DNA of 64,000 nt from Candidatus Flexicrinis affinis. GTDB taxonomy: Bacteria > Chloroflexota > Anaerolineae > Aggregatilineales > Phototrophicaceae. The stretch covers positions 372,001 to 436,000 of the forward strand of contig JADJWE010000009.1 of NCBI GenBank assembly GCA_016716525.1, in the 5' to 3' direction. Shown piece by piece: positions 35,801 through 45,143 of the stretch. The position numbers and the translations under genes were made by a program. The notes beneath the pieces were generated by a model. The model did not search any database. It was not told the DNA's origin and worked only from the letters and a program-made list of their open reading frames with translations. Every line of letters begins with the position of its first letter. Position 1 is the first letter of the stretch.

Positions 35801-38800
35801 CGAAGGCAACACAGGAACGCGCACAGCCGTACAGACGATCGCGCTGTCGAACCGCAGCTACGACTCGATCACCGTGACGTACAGCACGGCCGATGGCTCG
35901 GCCACCGCCGCGGGCGGCGACTATGGCCCGGTTGTCAGCGGTACGATCGTCATCCCGCCCAATGTCGACTCGATCAGCCTGACGACGCTCGTCAATGGCG
36001 ACACGATCGACGAGGCCAACGAGACCTACACGGTCAACATCAGCGGCACGCACGGCACGGGCGGCTCGGCCGGCACCGACAGCGGTACCGTCACCATCCT
36101 CGATGACGACGCCGCGCCGACCGCCTCGCTCAGCGTTCAGCCGTCGACTACCGTCGAGGAGAACGCCGGCTTTGTGACTGTCACGGCGACGTTGAGCAAC
36201 GCGTCGGCGCAAGCCGTGGACGCGACGGTCTCGACCACCGACGGCACGGCCGTCGGCGGCACCGACTTCGTCAATCCCGGCACGACCATCACGATCCCGG
36301 CTGGCAGCCTCAGTGGCAGCGCCACCATCACGATTGTCGAAGACTCAATCGATGAGACGAATGAGACGTTCGACGTCAGCCTGACCGGCATCACCAACGC
36401 GTCGAACGCCACCGCCGGCCCGGTCACCGTCACCATCGTGGATAACGACGGTCCGCCGGCGATCCGCGTGGCGGATGTCGTGGTCAACGAAGGCGTGAGC
36501 GCGGTCTTCACGTTTGAACTGGTGGACGAGGCCAACGCCCTGACGACCAGTCAGAACGCCGTCAGCTTCGATTACGCGCTGGTGCCCGGAACGGCATCCG
36601 CGGCCGACTACGGCGCAGGCGCGCCGGCCAGCCCGGTGACGATCCCGGCCGGCAGCAGCAGCGTTCAGGTCACCGTACCGACGGTCAACGACACCACCGA
36701 CGAGCCGAACCAGACGTTTAGCATCGTGCTGTCGAACCTCGTCAATGCCAATGCGCTCACCAGCGACACCGAAGCGTTTGCCACCATTGTCGACAACGAC
36801 AACCCGCCGACCGTGACGCTTGGCGCCGATATCACGCAAGCCGAGGGCCTGCTAGGCTTCACCGCCTTCAATTTCACCGCGACCTTGAGCGCCGCGTCCG
36901 AGTTCGATGCCAGCTTCCGCGTCAACACGTCCGACTGGTCGCTGCCGCCGGCCACGCTTGCCGCGGCCCACGTGGTCGATGACGACTACGTGCCGGTGCT
37001 GAACCAGACGTTCACCATCCCGGCAGGCAGCACCAGCGTTACCATCCCGGTGCAGGCGCTGAGCGACCTGCGCTACGAACTGGACGAGAGCTTCACGCTG
37101 TCACTGGTCGTCGGCAGCGGTGTCAACGCCACGGTGCCGACCGGCATCCTGGGTTACAACGCGCGCACGGCCGTCGGCATCATCACCAACGACGATACCG
37201 AGCCGGAACTGAGCGTACTCGACCTGCAGATCGTCGAAGAGGACACCGGCGATTTGACGACCGGGTACATCACGGTCAGCAAGAACGTCCCCAGCGGCGC
37301 GGTCGTGCTGTTCCAGCTTCAGCTTGCGGAAGGCACGGCAACCGAGCCGGAAGACTATATCAACATCGGCACGTTTAACGGCACGATCTTCGAGGGCGAG
37401 GATCTGGCCTACGTGCCGTTCACCGTGGTGGGCGACAACCTCGCCGAAGGCAACGAGACGTTCACCGCGACGATCACCAGCATCATCAGCGGCGCGGTGA
37501 TCGGCGACGCCACCGGCGAGATCACGATCATCGACGACGACGGACAACCCGTGCTGTTCGTCTCCGATCTGAGCTACACCGAAGGTGATGGCGACGGCGC
37601 AGGCGTGTTGGACGCGACCTGTATTGGCACCGCCAACGTCACCGTGAACATCACGACAGCGGCGTCGACGGCGATTACCTTTGATTGGGCGCTCGCCGAC
37701 GGCACCGCGCACGACACGCACGACTACGCGGCGGCTACCGGCAGCGGTTCGATCGCGGCGGGCGCGACCAGCACCACCGTGCCGGTCACCATCTGCGACG
37801 ACGACCTGTACGACGCCACTGAAGAGACTTTCCTGTTCGTGGTGTCTAACGTCGTGGGTACGTCGGGAGTCGGCAGCGACCTCGTCGGTGAGATCACGAT
37901 CGTCGACACGCCCGATCCTGCACCGAGCCTTACGGTCACGGGCGCGACGGTCGCCGAGGGTGGCGTCGTCACTTTCAGCGCCGACTTCGGCCCGTCAGGG
38001 CAGGCCGGCCCGGCCTTCGCCGGGACCGACATCACGGTCACGGTGAACACCGTCAACGGCAGCAATGCCAACGCGTTCCTGAACGCGGTCGGCGGCGCGG
38101 ACTTCGCGCCCAGCGGCTTGACCGTGCTGGTGTTCCCAGAACTGACCGGTCAGCAAACGCTGGGCGTGCAGACGCTGGACGACGCCGTGTTTGAAGCGAC
38201 CGAGGCGTTCGGCCTGACCGTCGTCAACGCCGGCCCGACGTTGTGGGACGCCGTCGACGGCGTCGGCACCATCACTGAGAACGACGCCGCCCCGACCGTA
38301 AGCGTGCTTGATCTGGCAGTCAACGAAGGCAATCAGGCAGGTATCAAGCTCTACACGCACGACTTGCAGGTGAGCCGTCTGTCGGCGATGCCGATCACCG
38401 TGCAGTATGCGGTCGAGGCTGGCGGCAACGCGCCGCAGGCCACTCTCGGCACGTGTGCGCCCGGTGTCGACCTTGACGAGTCCGACGGCGCGCCGCTGAC
38501 CGCCACAGTCGCGGCGTACGCGCTAAGTGCCTCGCTGAGCGTCGAGGGCTGTCAGGACCTCAACTACGAGACTGACGAGTACTATCAGGTCACGCTGAGC
38601 GGCGCGTTCATCGACGTCGACAGCAGCGGCACTAACAACGCCGGTGACGTCACGCTGGCTGTGGCGCGTCCGGTCGGCTTCGGCACGATCCTCAACGACG
38701 ACGCGCTGCCGGTGATCGAGTTTGCCGCGGCATCGCTGGCGCCGTCCGTGGCCGAAACTGCGGGCAGCGTCACGCTGACCGTACAGCTCGGCGGCGCGGC

Positions 38801-41800
38801 GGTTCCGGCCAATGTGCCGATCACGTTCAGCTACGTCACGGGCGATCTGAGCGCCAACGATGGCAGCGACTACACCGGAACGCAGGCCGGAGTCGGCACG
38901 ATCCTCGCCGGCGCGACCTCGACCACCATCGGCGTGCCAATCCTTGACGACGCGGTTTACGAACTGACCGAATACTTCAGCGTGGCGCTGACCGGCGCCT
39001 CGAACGCGGCGATCAACGCGGCGGCCGATGTGTCGACCGTCGAAATCACCGACGACGACACCGCCGTGACGCCGACGCTCACCATCGACAGCGTGACGGT
39101 GACCGAAGGCAATACGGCGGTCTTCACCGTTAGCCTCGCGCCAGCGACCGGCTTTGATGTCTTCGTAGACTTCGCCACCAGCAACGGCACGGCGGACAGC
39201 AGCGACTACGTCGGCCAGTCCGGCACGCTGACCTTCCTCGAAGGCCAGACCAGCCAAACGATCTCGATCGTCACGCAGGAAGATACGCTGTTCGAGCCGA
39301 GCGAGACGTTCAACGTCACGCTCAGCAACGCCCAGCCCGGCGGCAGCGTGTCGATCGGCACCGCTGTCGGTGTCGGCACCATCACCGACGACGACGTTGC
39401 GCCGCAGCTCAGCGTCAGCGACATCGCGCAGGCGGAAGGCAGCGCTGGGGGTGGCACGAACTTCGTGTTCAGCGTCACGCTCGACGCGCCGGCGGGCAGC
39501 GCGGCGACGTTCGACTGGACGCTCGTCAGCACCACCACCGACGCGGCCGACTTTGTCGGTGTCACCAGCGGCAGCGGCAGCATCGCGGCCGGCGCGGCCT
39601 CGACCAACGTCGTCGTAACGGTCGCTGCCGACACGATCTACGAGCTGGACGAGTACTTCTATATCGAGTTGAGCAACCCGGTCAACGCCGCCATTGCGGA
39701 CGCGTTCGGCAATGGCGTCATCGAGAACGATGACACCGCGCCGACAGTCACGATCAGCGACGTCACGCTTGCGGAAGGCACCGCTGGCACGCTGACGGTC
39801 ACCCGTACCGGCTTGACGCAGCAATCGGTCGACATAACCTACACCAGCGTCGACGTCACCGCCGAAGCCGGCAGCGACTACACCGCGATCAGCGGCTCGG
39901 TGACCATCCCCGGCGGCGGCGCAAGTAACAGCGCGACCATCCCGGTCGACGCGCTGACCGATGCTGTGTTCGAACTGGCCGAGACGTATCACGTCGTCCT
40001 GACCGGCGCGGGCAGCGCCACCGTCGCTGACGACACCGGCGTGGTGACGATCACCAACACGAATCTGCTGCCGGTCATCGACGTGACGGTCGACCCGGTC
40101 ACGGCCAACGAAGGCACGGTCACCAACACCTACCGAACGGTCACGTTCAGCCTGAGCACCGCGTCGGTGCAAACCGTCACGGTAGACTACGACCTGCTGG
40201 ACGGCACGTTTGGCGGCGGCTGGGTGCCGGCCATCGCCACCGACGACGACTACATCGACGACGACGGCACCATCACGTTCCTGCCGGGCGAGACCGAGAA
40301 GACCGTCACGGTCGAAATCATCGCCGACACCAAGTACGAGCAGAACGAGCGCTTCCGCATCGGCGTCGGCAACGCCGTCAACGCGACGCTGTTCAACGGC
40401 AACCCGACGGCCATCCGCCAGATCAACGTGCCGAACGACGACGGCCCGCCGCTCGTCAGCATTCAGGCCGACGTCGAGGTGTTGGAGAACGTCGGCTCGG
40501 TGACGATCACGCTGACGACCGACGAAGAATCGTACGACAACATCGTTGTGCAGCTCGACACCGCCGACATCGACGCGCTGGGCAGCGGCCCGCTCGCGGA
40601 CTATGTCGCGCTGGTCGCCGAGCCGATCACCATCACGGCCGGTAGCCAGTCGGCGTCCACGACCGTGACCATCATCAACGACGCGCTGGACGAGGACTTG
40701 GAGCAGTTCGAGGTCATCATCAGCGGCATCGTCAGCGGAGACGCGTTGATCGACCCGGATGACCGCACCGTCGTCACGATCCGCGACAACGACCGCGCGC
40801 CGGTCTTCACCGTCAGCGACGTGACCGACACCGAGGAAAACGGCCCGTTCGTCTTCACGATCAACTCGAGCGCACCGAGCGGACGCGTCCTGCGCTTCGA
40901 CGCGGCGCTGGCCGACATCACCGCGCAGTTGGGAATCGACTACGCGACCGCGCCGGTCGTCATCGCCCCGGCGGCAGTGGACGCCGGTGGTGGCAGCATC
41001 GTGATCCCCGAGAACTTCGACGCGTACCCGATCACGGTCACGGTCGACATCGTAGACGACACGACGCTGGAGGCCGACGAGCAGTTCACGCTCTCGCTGG
41101 TCAACCTGCTGCCGTTGATCGGCTTTGACGACCTGAACAGCGACTTCGACGGCGTCGGCACAATCGTCAACACCGACACGGCCACGCTGGCCATCAGCAT
41201 CGACCCGAACACGGTGGTCGAAGGTCTGCCGCTGCCGTTCGTCGTGACGATTACCGACCCGGCGGAAATCCCGGTCGAGTTCGCCTACACGGTCAGCGAC
41301 GGCACGTCGGCCAGCCCGGCCACCGCGCCCGACTATGTGGACGAAAACGCGGTCTTCGTGACCATCCCGGCAGGCGCGGCCAGCGCGGCCATCCCGGTGC
41401 AGACCGTGGACGACGTGCTGTACGAACTGACCGAGGACGTGATCGTCGACATCGCCAGCCCGGTACCGGCCGCCTTCGTGTCGATCACCACCGCGCAGGC
41501 GCAGGGCTTCATCAGCGACAACGACGCCGCGCCGAGTGTCAGCATCAGCGACGCGCAGGTGGTCGAAGGCGATAGTGGCGACACCTACAACATGGTGTTC
41601 ACCGTCACGTTGAGCGCCGCCGCCGGAACGCCGGTCAGCGTCGACTACACGACCGCCGACACCGGCGCCGGTGCGGGCTTCGCCACGGCCAATGTCGACT
41701 ACACGACCACCGCCGGAAACCTGACGTATGCGCCGGGTCAGACCATCCGCTTCATCACCGTGCCGGTGCTCGGCGACGGGATCACCGAAGGCGACGAGGT

Positions 41801-44800
41801 ATTCGCCGTCAACCTGACCAACCCGGTCCCGGCCACGGTGACAATTGCCGACGCGAGCGGGCAGGGCGTGATTGTGGACGACGAAGTCGCGCCGATCCTG
41901 AGCATTACGGATGTGACCGCCGATCCCGAAGGCGACGCCGACGGCTTGAGCGCGGCCGATCCGGACGCGTGTACCGGCACCGTCACCCTGACGGTCAGCA
42001 TCGCCAACACGTCGGTCAGCGCGATCACCTTCGAATGGGCGACCGCCGACGGCACTGCGCTCGATACGCACGACTACCCGGCGCAGTCCGGCTCCGGCGT
42101 GATCGCGGCCGGATCGCTGTCGACCACCCTCGACGTCACGTACTGTCAGGACACCTACGACGACCTCGACACCGAGACGTTCACGGTCGTCCTGAGCAAC
42201 CTGACCAACGCCGCGCTGGCGGGTAACGACACTATCGCCGCCGTCAACATCGTGGACGACGACGCGACGCCGACGATCAGTATCGCCGACGCGCCGGCGA
42301 CGCCGGAAGGCTCGCCGCCGGGTGTGGGCGGGTCGCTGGTGTACCCGGTGACGCTCAGCGCGCCGACCGGACGCACCGTCAGCTTCACCTACACCGTGTC
42401 GGACGGCGCGGCACCTGCCGCGACCGTCTCCGACACCGACTATCTCGACGTCAATGGCGCACTGGTCAGCCTGCCGCCGTTGAGCGACGCGACGACCGTC
42501 AGCGTGCAGATCGTGGCGGACAGCCGCTATGAGCTGGACGAGAACGTCAGTGTGGCGATCAACGCGACGGCCGGACTGACCAACGGCACGACGACTGCCA
42601 ACGGTGTCATCAGCAACGACGACGCGGCCCCGGTCATCACAGTCGCGGGCGACAGCGAAGTCTATGAGGGTGATGCCGGCACCACGCCGCTGGTCTTCAC
42701 GGCAAAGCTCGACCGCATCAGTGGTGCCGACGCGCAGTTCACCTTCAGCACGGTGGACGGCACAGCGCTGGTGTCCGACAGCGACTACGTCGCAGTCGCC
42801 CCCGGCGCGGTGACGGTGACGATCCCCGCCGGCCTGACCGAGCAGACCTTCAGCGTCGACGTCGTTGGCGACACCAAGTTCGAACTGAACGAGACGTTCA
42901 CGGTGACCATCGACGCCGTCGCGCCGCATGTGGTCAATGGCGCGGATGTCGTGGCGGTCGGGACGATCCTGACCGATGACATTCCGCCGGTGCTCAGCGT
43001 TGGCGACGCCACCGTGACCGAAGGCAACAGCCCGGCGATCACCGACGTCACGATCACGCTGTCGTTGAGCGAGCCGAGCGAGTACGTCACCGAGGTGTTC
43101 TATTACACGCTCGACGGTGACGGCCCGGCCCGCGCCACGCTGGCCGATACCGACTTCGTATACGTCATGCAGCAGGCGGTCATCCCGGCCAATACGCTGT
43201 CGATCGACCTCACGCTGCCGATTGTCGTCGGCGACGAGAAGTACGAGCAGGACGAGACGTTCTTCGTCGTGCTGACCGATGCCTACAACGCCACGCTTGG
43301 CGACGCGATCGGTCTCGTGACGATCACCAACGACGACGGCGCACCGTCGGTGTTCATGGACACGGCGGCCGTCTCGGTGGTCGAAGGCGACACCGGTCTG
43401 GTCGACATGATCTTCACCGCGCGCCTGAGCAACCCGACCTACCAGACTGTAACAGTGTGGGTCGATACGAGCGACGGCAGCGCGGCCTTCGCCGACAGCG
43501 ATTACCAGCAGGCGGTCGATCTGCCGGTGGTGTTCGCTGAAGACGAGGTCGTAAAGACGTTCGTTGTCAAGGTCATCGGTGACGAGAAGTACGAGCTGGA
43601 CGAGACGCTGCAAGTCACGCTGGGCCTCCCTGCGCCGCAAGCGTGGACGGGCAGCATCGGCGCGCCGGCCTCGCACATCGGCACAATCGTGAACGACGAC
43701 CCAATCCCGACGCTGGCGATGGTCGACGCCTCGGTCAACGAAGGCGATCCGGTGCAGGTCGTGGCGGTTCTGACCAACCCGTCGTATGAGGACATCTCGG
43801 TGACGCTGGTGACGACCGCCGGCACGGCGCTCGATCCGGACGACTATGCGGGCACGGCCGGCACGACGATCACGATCCCGAACGGGACGATGATCTCCAC
43901 GCCATTCGCCATCGCCACGGTTGACGACACGCTGTTTGAGCTGACGGAGACGTTCACGGGCGATGTGTCGGCGCCGGCCGGTGCAGTCACTCTCGGTGAC
44001 GCCGACGCGACCTACAGCATCGTAGACGACGACCCGCTGCCGGTAGTCACGGTCAACGACGTCAGCGTGGTCGAAGGCGACGCCGGCACGACAACCATGA
44101 CGTTCGACATCGCGCTGGCGACTCCGGCCGGTATCGACATCACGTTCCTCGTCAATACGGCCAACAGCAGTGTGGACGACGCGACGCTGCCGAAGGCGAA
44201 GAAGGCCATCGACTACGTCCAGATCATCGACGCCGCGGGTGTGATCCCAGCGGGATCCACGGTGCTGAACTTCGACGTAACCGTGATCGGTGAGGAGAAG
44301 GTCGAGGAGGACGAATACCTCAGCGTGCTGCTGAGTGGCTTCAACTATGTGAACGCGGGTGCGTCCGATCTCGCCGGTGTCGGCATGATCGAGAACGACG
44401 ACGTGGAAGTGGTCGTGCCTGAAACCGACTTCGGCTTCGAGTTCGGAGTCGATCCGTGGGAGCTGAACAGCCCCAATGGTACGGATCAGGGCGACAAGCT
44501 GCGCTGCGGCAAGGGCGATGCCTACGAAGGCGACTGCTACTTCCGCTTCAAGGGTCGGGCCAACGAGAATGTGGGCCTCAAGATGATCCTGACGAGCGGT
44601 CTGATCCCGGGCCCGCTGGCGATCAACGACGGCCTGCGCTTGAGCCTGTGGTACAAGACCACCGCCGCGCTGCCGCAGCTCGCGTTCAAGGCCAAGGTTT
44701 TCTTCACCGATGGCACGGAGAAGCTGACGTTCGGCGGATCGATCCCGGTGGCGCCCACCAGCGACATCTGGACGTACGCGAGCGCCGAAGGCGTGCTGGC

Positions 44801-44999
44801 CGACAGCATCGCGATCGACAAGATCAAGCTGAAGCTGCGCCACAAGTCGATCACGTCACGCATCGACGTCGACGCCGTGCGGCTTGAGATCGTACCGGGG
44901 CTGGGCCTCCCGCGTGACGCACAGACTCGCAGCGGCACGGACGACGCGCTGCTTCCGCCGCCGCCGCCGGTCGTAGATGGCTGGAGCGGCCACAACTAG
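32871..44999 (+). CDS. giant secreted protein with about 32 Calx-beta repeats
   Basis: About 4042 residues. Signal peptide at residues 1-29 (AISVCVLIVLALGVAGLASA). The body is a chain of Calx-beta domains of about 105-130 residues, each with V.EG......F.V.LS, TADGTA...DY, IPAG..S..I.V.I..D...E.DETF.V.L and an acidic linker of the DDD/NDD/DND-xxPT type; I count about 32 such linkers. Each linker and the E-x-x-E-x-F loops supply Ca2+ ligands. The last 175 residues form the jelly-roll module shared with two other exoproteins here (CYFRFKG, DKIKLKLRHKS), then a Pro tail (LLPPPPP). Start: ATG at 32871 with AGGAG upstream; a longer frame from 32823 lacks support. It is probably a surface adhesin or matrix protein. 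Confidence 0.9.
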   Translation: MTYRTRVRAISVCVLIVLALGVAGLASATNQSITAPVSVNCAEGDIGTTVCAIPVSHTYDGGGTTLGNLTLLGATSAVGASPATADVDYVGLSEGLTVCENDTSVGSPYTCTFFVTVYGDTGIEPNETFQVAFTSPGFNDVFTNAVTTVTIIDDDAPVGPSTFHVPTVYVDETAGTATVTVELSTALAGGASVEVFTAAGTASVPDNDFTAVPVTTLNFAAAGSPGDTAQSFNVSITDDAKFEPNEYFYVILQNNSAGTELGTPDYGIVVINSDDARPTVNLTPLATVSEGAGSAVYSAALTNPTFESVSVSFAAAPIGGTPATAGSDFAAETGTVVIPAGGVGATISIPIVEDTSDEPAETFSVTLSNAQPGGYSIGTASQTTAITDNDGAPTVSVSNVSVNEGAGTASFTVALSNPTASTVNFNWATANGSATQPADYTSAGAAASIPAGSTSVVLGPIPIVDDATDEPDETFTINLTGITNASNASASGTVTIIDNDGAPTVRLLSPANVNEPVAGTTNQTFTVQLSNPTTTPVTVRYYNNSATAFWDVDFDGINVGSPQSMTIPAGSTSGTFSMTIFADTIDEPNEFYFARLLDVPTGNAVIVEDEAEAYILDSDAAPVLTINSPTLVEGDSGTTSMVFTVTLTGSTSWLPVSFNYATTPGTASPADFVSTGGAITIAAGATSATISVPVVGDTIDEGDETFTVALSNPVNATGTPTGTGTIQDDDAAPTISFSYAPGTTVTEGGLLQVNATLSNPSANPITVDIATSPGAPAATSGADYTLNAASITFPAGAVGASFTVSIADDALYEAGGNEVFNLDYTLGSGTASGLPASQAIEIAENESAPIISVLDATPVSEGNAGTQNQSFTVRLSHASTQAVTFGWRTAGGTAAAADGDFIAQGGAVLVPGSIAAGDTTFTLQVVVNGDTKFEPDEFYSVLIANVVGATLGDSLAFGYLLNDDQRPTVSINSVSVTEGNTGTRTAVQTIALSNRSYDSITVTYSTADGSATAAGGDYGPVVSGTIVIPPNVDSISLTTLVNGDTIDEANETYTVNISGTHGTGGSAGTDSGTVTILDDDAAPTASLSVQPSTTVEENAGFVTVTATLSNASAQAVDATVSTTDGTAVGGTDFVNPGTTITIPAGSLSGSATITIVEDSIDETNETFDVSLTGITNASNATAGPVTVTIVDNDGPPAIRVADVVVNEGVSAVFTFELVDEANALTTSQNAVSFDYALVPGTASAADYGAGAPASPVTIPAGSSSVQVTVPTVNDTTDEPNQTFSIVLSNLVNANALTSDTEAFATIVDNDNPPTVTLGADITQAEGLLGFTAFNFTATLSAASEFDASFRVNTSDWSLPPATLAAAHVVDDDYVPVLNQTFTIPAGSTSVTIPVQALSDLRYELDESFTLSLVVGSGVNATVPTGILGYNARTAVGIITNDDTEPELSVLDLQIVEEDTGDLTTGYITVSKNVPSGAVVLFQLQLAEGTATEPEDYINIGTFNGTIFEGEDLAYVPFTVVGDNLAEGNETFTATITSIISGAVIGDATGEITIIDDDGQPVLFVSDLSYTEGDGDGAGVLDATCIGTANVTVNITTAASTAITFDWALADGTAHDTHDYAAATGSGSIAAGATSTTVPVTICDDDLYDATEETFLFVVSNVVGTSGVGSDLVGEITIVDTPDPAPSLTVTGATVAEGGVVTFSADFGPSGQAGPAFAGTDITVTVNTVNGSNANAFLNAVGGADFAPSGLTVLVFPELTGQQTLGVQTLDDAVFEATEAFGLTVVNAGPTLWDAVDGVGTITENDAAPTVSVLDLAVNEGNQAGIKLYTHDLQVSRLSAMPITVQYAVEAGGNAPQATLGTCAPGVDLDESDGAPLTATVAAYALSASLSVEGCQDLNYETDEYYQVTLSGAFIDVDSSGTNNAGDVTLAVARPVGFGTILNDDALPVIEFAAASLAPSVAETAGSVTLTVQLGGAAVPANVPITFSYVTGDLSANDGSDYTGTQAGVGTILAGATSTTIGVPILDDAVYELTEYFSVALTGASNAAINAAADVSTVEITDDDTAVTPTLTIDSVTVTEGNTAVFTVSLAPATGFDVFVDFATSNGTADSSDYVGQSGTLTFLEGQTSQTISIVTQEDTLFEPSETFNVTLSNAQPGGSVSIGTAVGVGTITDDDVAPQLSVSDIAQAEGSAGGGTNFVFSVTLDAPAGSAATFDWTLVSTTTDAADFVGVTSGSGSIAAGAASTNVVVTVAADTIYELDEYFYIELSNPVNAAIADAFGNGVIENDDTAPTVTISDVTLAEGTAGTLTVTRTGLTQQSVDITYTSVDVTAEAGSDYTAISGSVTIPGGGASNSATIPVDALTDAVFELAETYHVVLTGAGSATVADDTGVVTITNTNLLPVIDVTVDPVTANEGTVTNTYRTVTFSLSTASVQTVTVDYDLLDGTFGGGWVPAIATDDDYIDDDGTITFLPGETEKTVTVEIIADTKYEQNERFRIGVGNAVNATLFNGNPTAIRQINVPNDDGPPLVSIQADVEVLENVGSVTITLTTDEESYDNIVVQLDTADIDALGSGPLADYVALVAEPITITAGSQSASTTVTIINDALDEDLEQFEVIISGIVSGDALIDPDDRTVVTIRDNDRAPVFTVSDVTDTEENGPFVFTINSSAPSGRVLRFDAALADITAQLGIDYATAPVVIAPAAVDAGGGSIVIPENFDAYPITVTVDIVDDTTLEADEQFTLSLVNLLPLIGFDDLNSDFDGVGTIVNTDTATLAISIDPNTVVEGLPLPFVVTITDPAEIPVEFAYTVSDGTSASPATAPDYVDENAVFVTIPAGAASAAIPVQTVDDVLYELTEDVIVDIASPVPAAFVSITTAQAQGFISDNDAAPSVSISDAQVVEGDSGDTYNMVFTVTLSAAAGTPVSVDYTTADTGAGAGFATANVDYTTTAGNLTYAPGQTIRFITVPVLGDGITEGDEVFAVNLTNPVPATVTIADASGQGVIVDDEVAPILSITDVTADPEGDADGLSAADPDACTGTVTLTVSIANTSVSAITFEWATADGTALDTHDYPAQSGSGVIAAGSLSTTLDVTYCQDTYDDLDTETFTVVLSNLTNAALAGNDTIAAVNIVDDDATPTISIADAPATPEGSPPGVGGSLVYPVTLSAPTGRTVSFTYTVSDGAAPAATVSDTDYLDVNGALVSLPPLSDATTVSVQIVADSRYELDENVSVAINATAGLTNGTTTANGVISNDDAAPVITVAGDSEVYEGDAGTTPLVFTAKLDRISGADAQFTFSTVDGTALVSDSDYVAVAPGAVTVTIPAGLTEQTFSVDVVGDTKFELNETFTVTIDAVAPHVVNGADVVAVGTILTDDIPPVLSVGDATVTEGNSPAITDVTITLSLSEPSEYVTEVFYYTLDGDGPARATLADTDFVYVMQQAVIPANTLSIDLTLPIVVGDEKYEQDETFFVVLTDAYNATLGDAIGLVTITNDDGAPSVFMDTAAVSVVEGDTGLVDMIFTARLSNPTYQTVTVWVDTSDGSAAFADSDYQQAVDLPVVFAEDEVVKTFVVKVIGDEKYELDETLQVTLGLPAPQAWTGSIGAPASHIGTIVNDDPIPTLAMVDASVNEGDPVQVVAVLTNPSYEDISVTLVTTAGTALDPDDYAGTAGTTITIPNGTMISTPFAIATVDDTLFELTETFTGDVSAPAGAVTLGDADATYSIVDDDPLPVVTVNDVSVVEGDAGTTTMTFDIALATPAGIDITFLVNTANSSVDDATLPKAKKAIDYVQIIDAAGVIPAGSTVLNFDVTVIGEEKVEEDEYLSVLLSGFNYVNAGASDLAGVGMIENDDVEVVVPETDFGFEFGVDPWELNSPNGTDQGDKLRCGKGDAYEGDCYFRFKGRANENVGLKMILTSGLIPGPLAINDGLRLSLWYKTTAALPQLAFKAKVFFTDGTEKLTFGGSIPVAPTSDIWTYASAEGVLADSIAIDKIKLKLRHKSITSRIDVDAVRLEIVPGLGLPRDAQTRSGTDDALLPPPPPVVDGWSGHN

Positions 45000-45007
45000 C
45001 CCGCAGA

Positions 45008-45140
45008 CCCCGGCGCAGCGTCAACGCGCCGGGGGTGCTCCAAAGGGCTTTCGCCCTCTGGACTCCCATACTTGCAAAGGAGGCCGCATGCGGCCTCTTT
45101 TGCTGAGAAGGGGTCAAGGGGTGTAAATCCCTTGTACGGG
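45008..45140. repeat. dispersed intergenic repeat, copy 1
   Basis: The segment contains GCTTTCGCCCTCTGGACTCCC and AAGGGGTCAAGGGGTGTAAATC, both of which recur with few changes at 53085-53145. A 9-bp hairpin (CCCCGGCGC/GCGCCGGGG) opens it. It lies between two convergent genes. Confidence 0.55.
45080..45101. terminator. rho-independent terminator between convergent genes
   Basis: GAGGCCGCATGCGGCCTC is a perfect 18-bp palindrome followed by TTTT and preceded by CAAAG. It can end transcription of the giant exoprotein gene and less efficiently of the glycoside hydrolase gene on the other strand. Confidence 0.75.
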
Positions 45141-45143
45141 TCG

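Noticed and set aside
38523..44843. A 2106-codon open frame antisense to the giant exoprotein gene
   Set aside because: It arises because the sense gene almost never uses codons whose complement is a stop in that frame and is made of similar repeats. The translation is Arg/Asp/Val-rich low-complexity sequence with no domain pattern, and no ribosome-binding site is evident.
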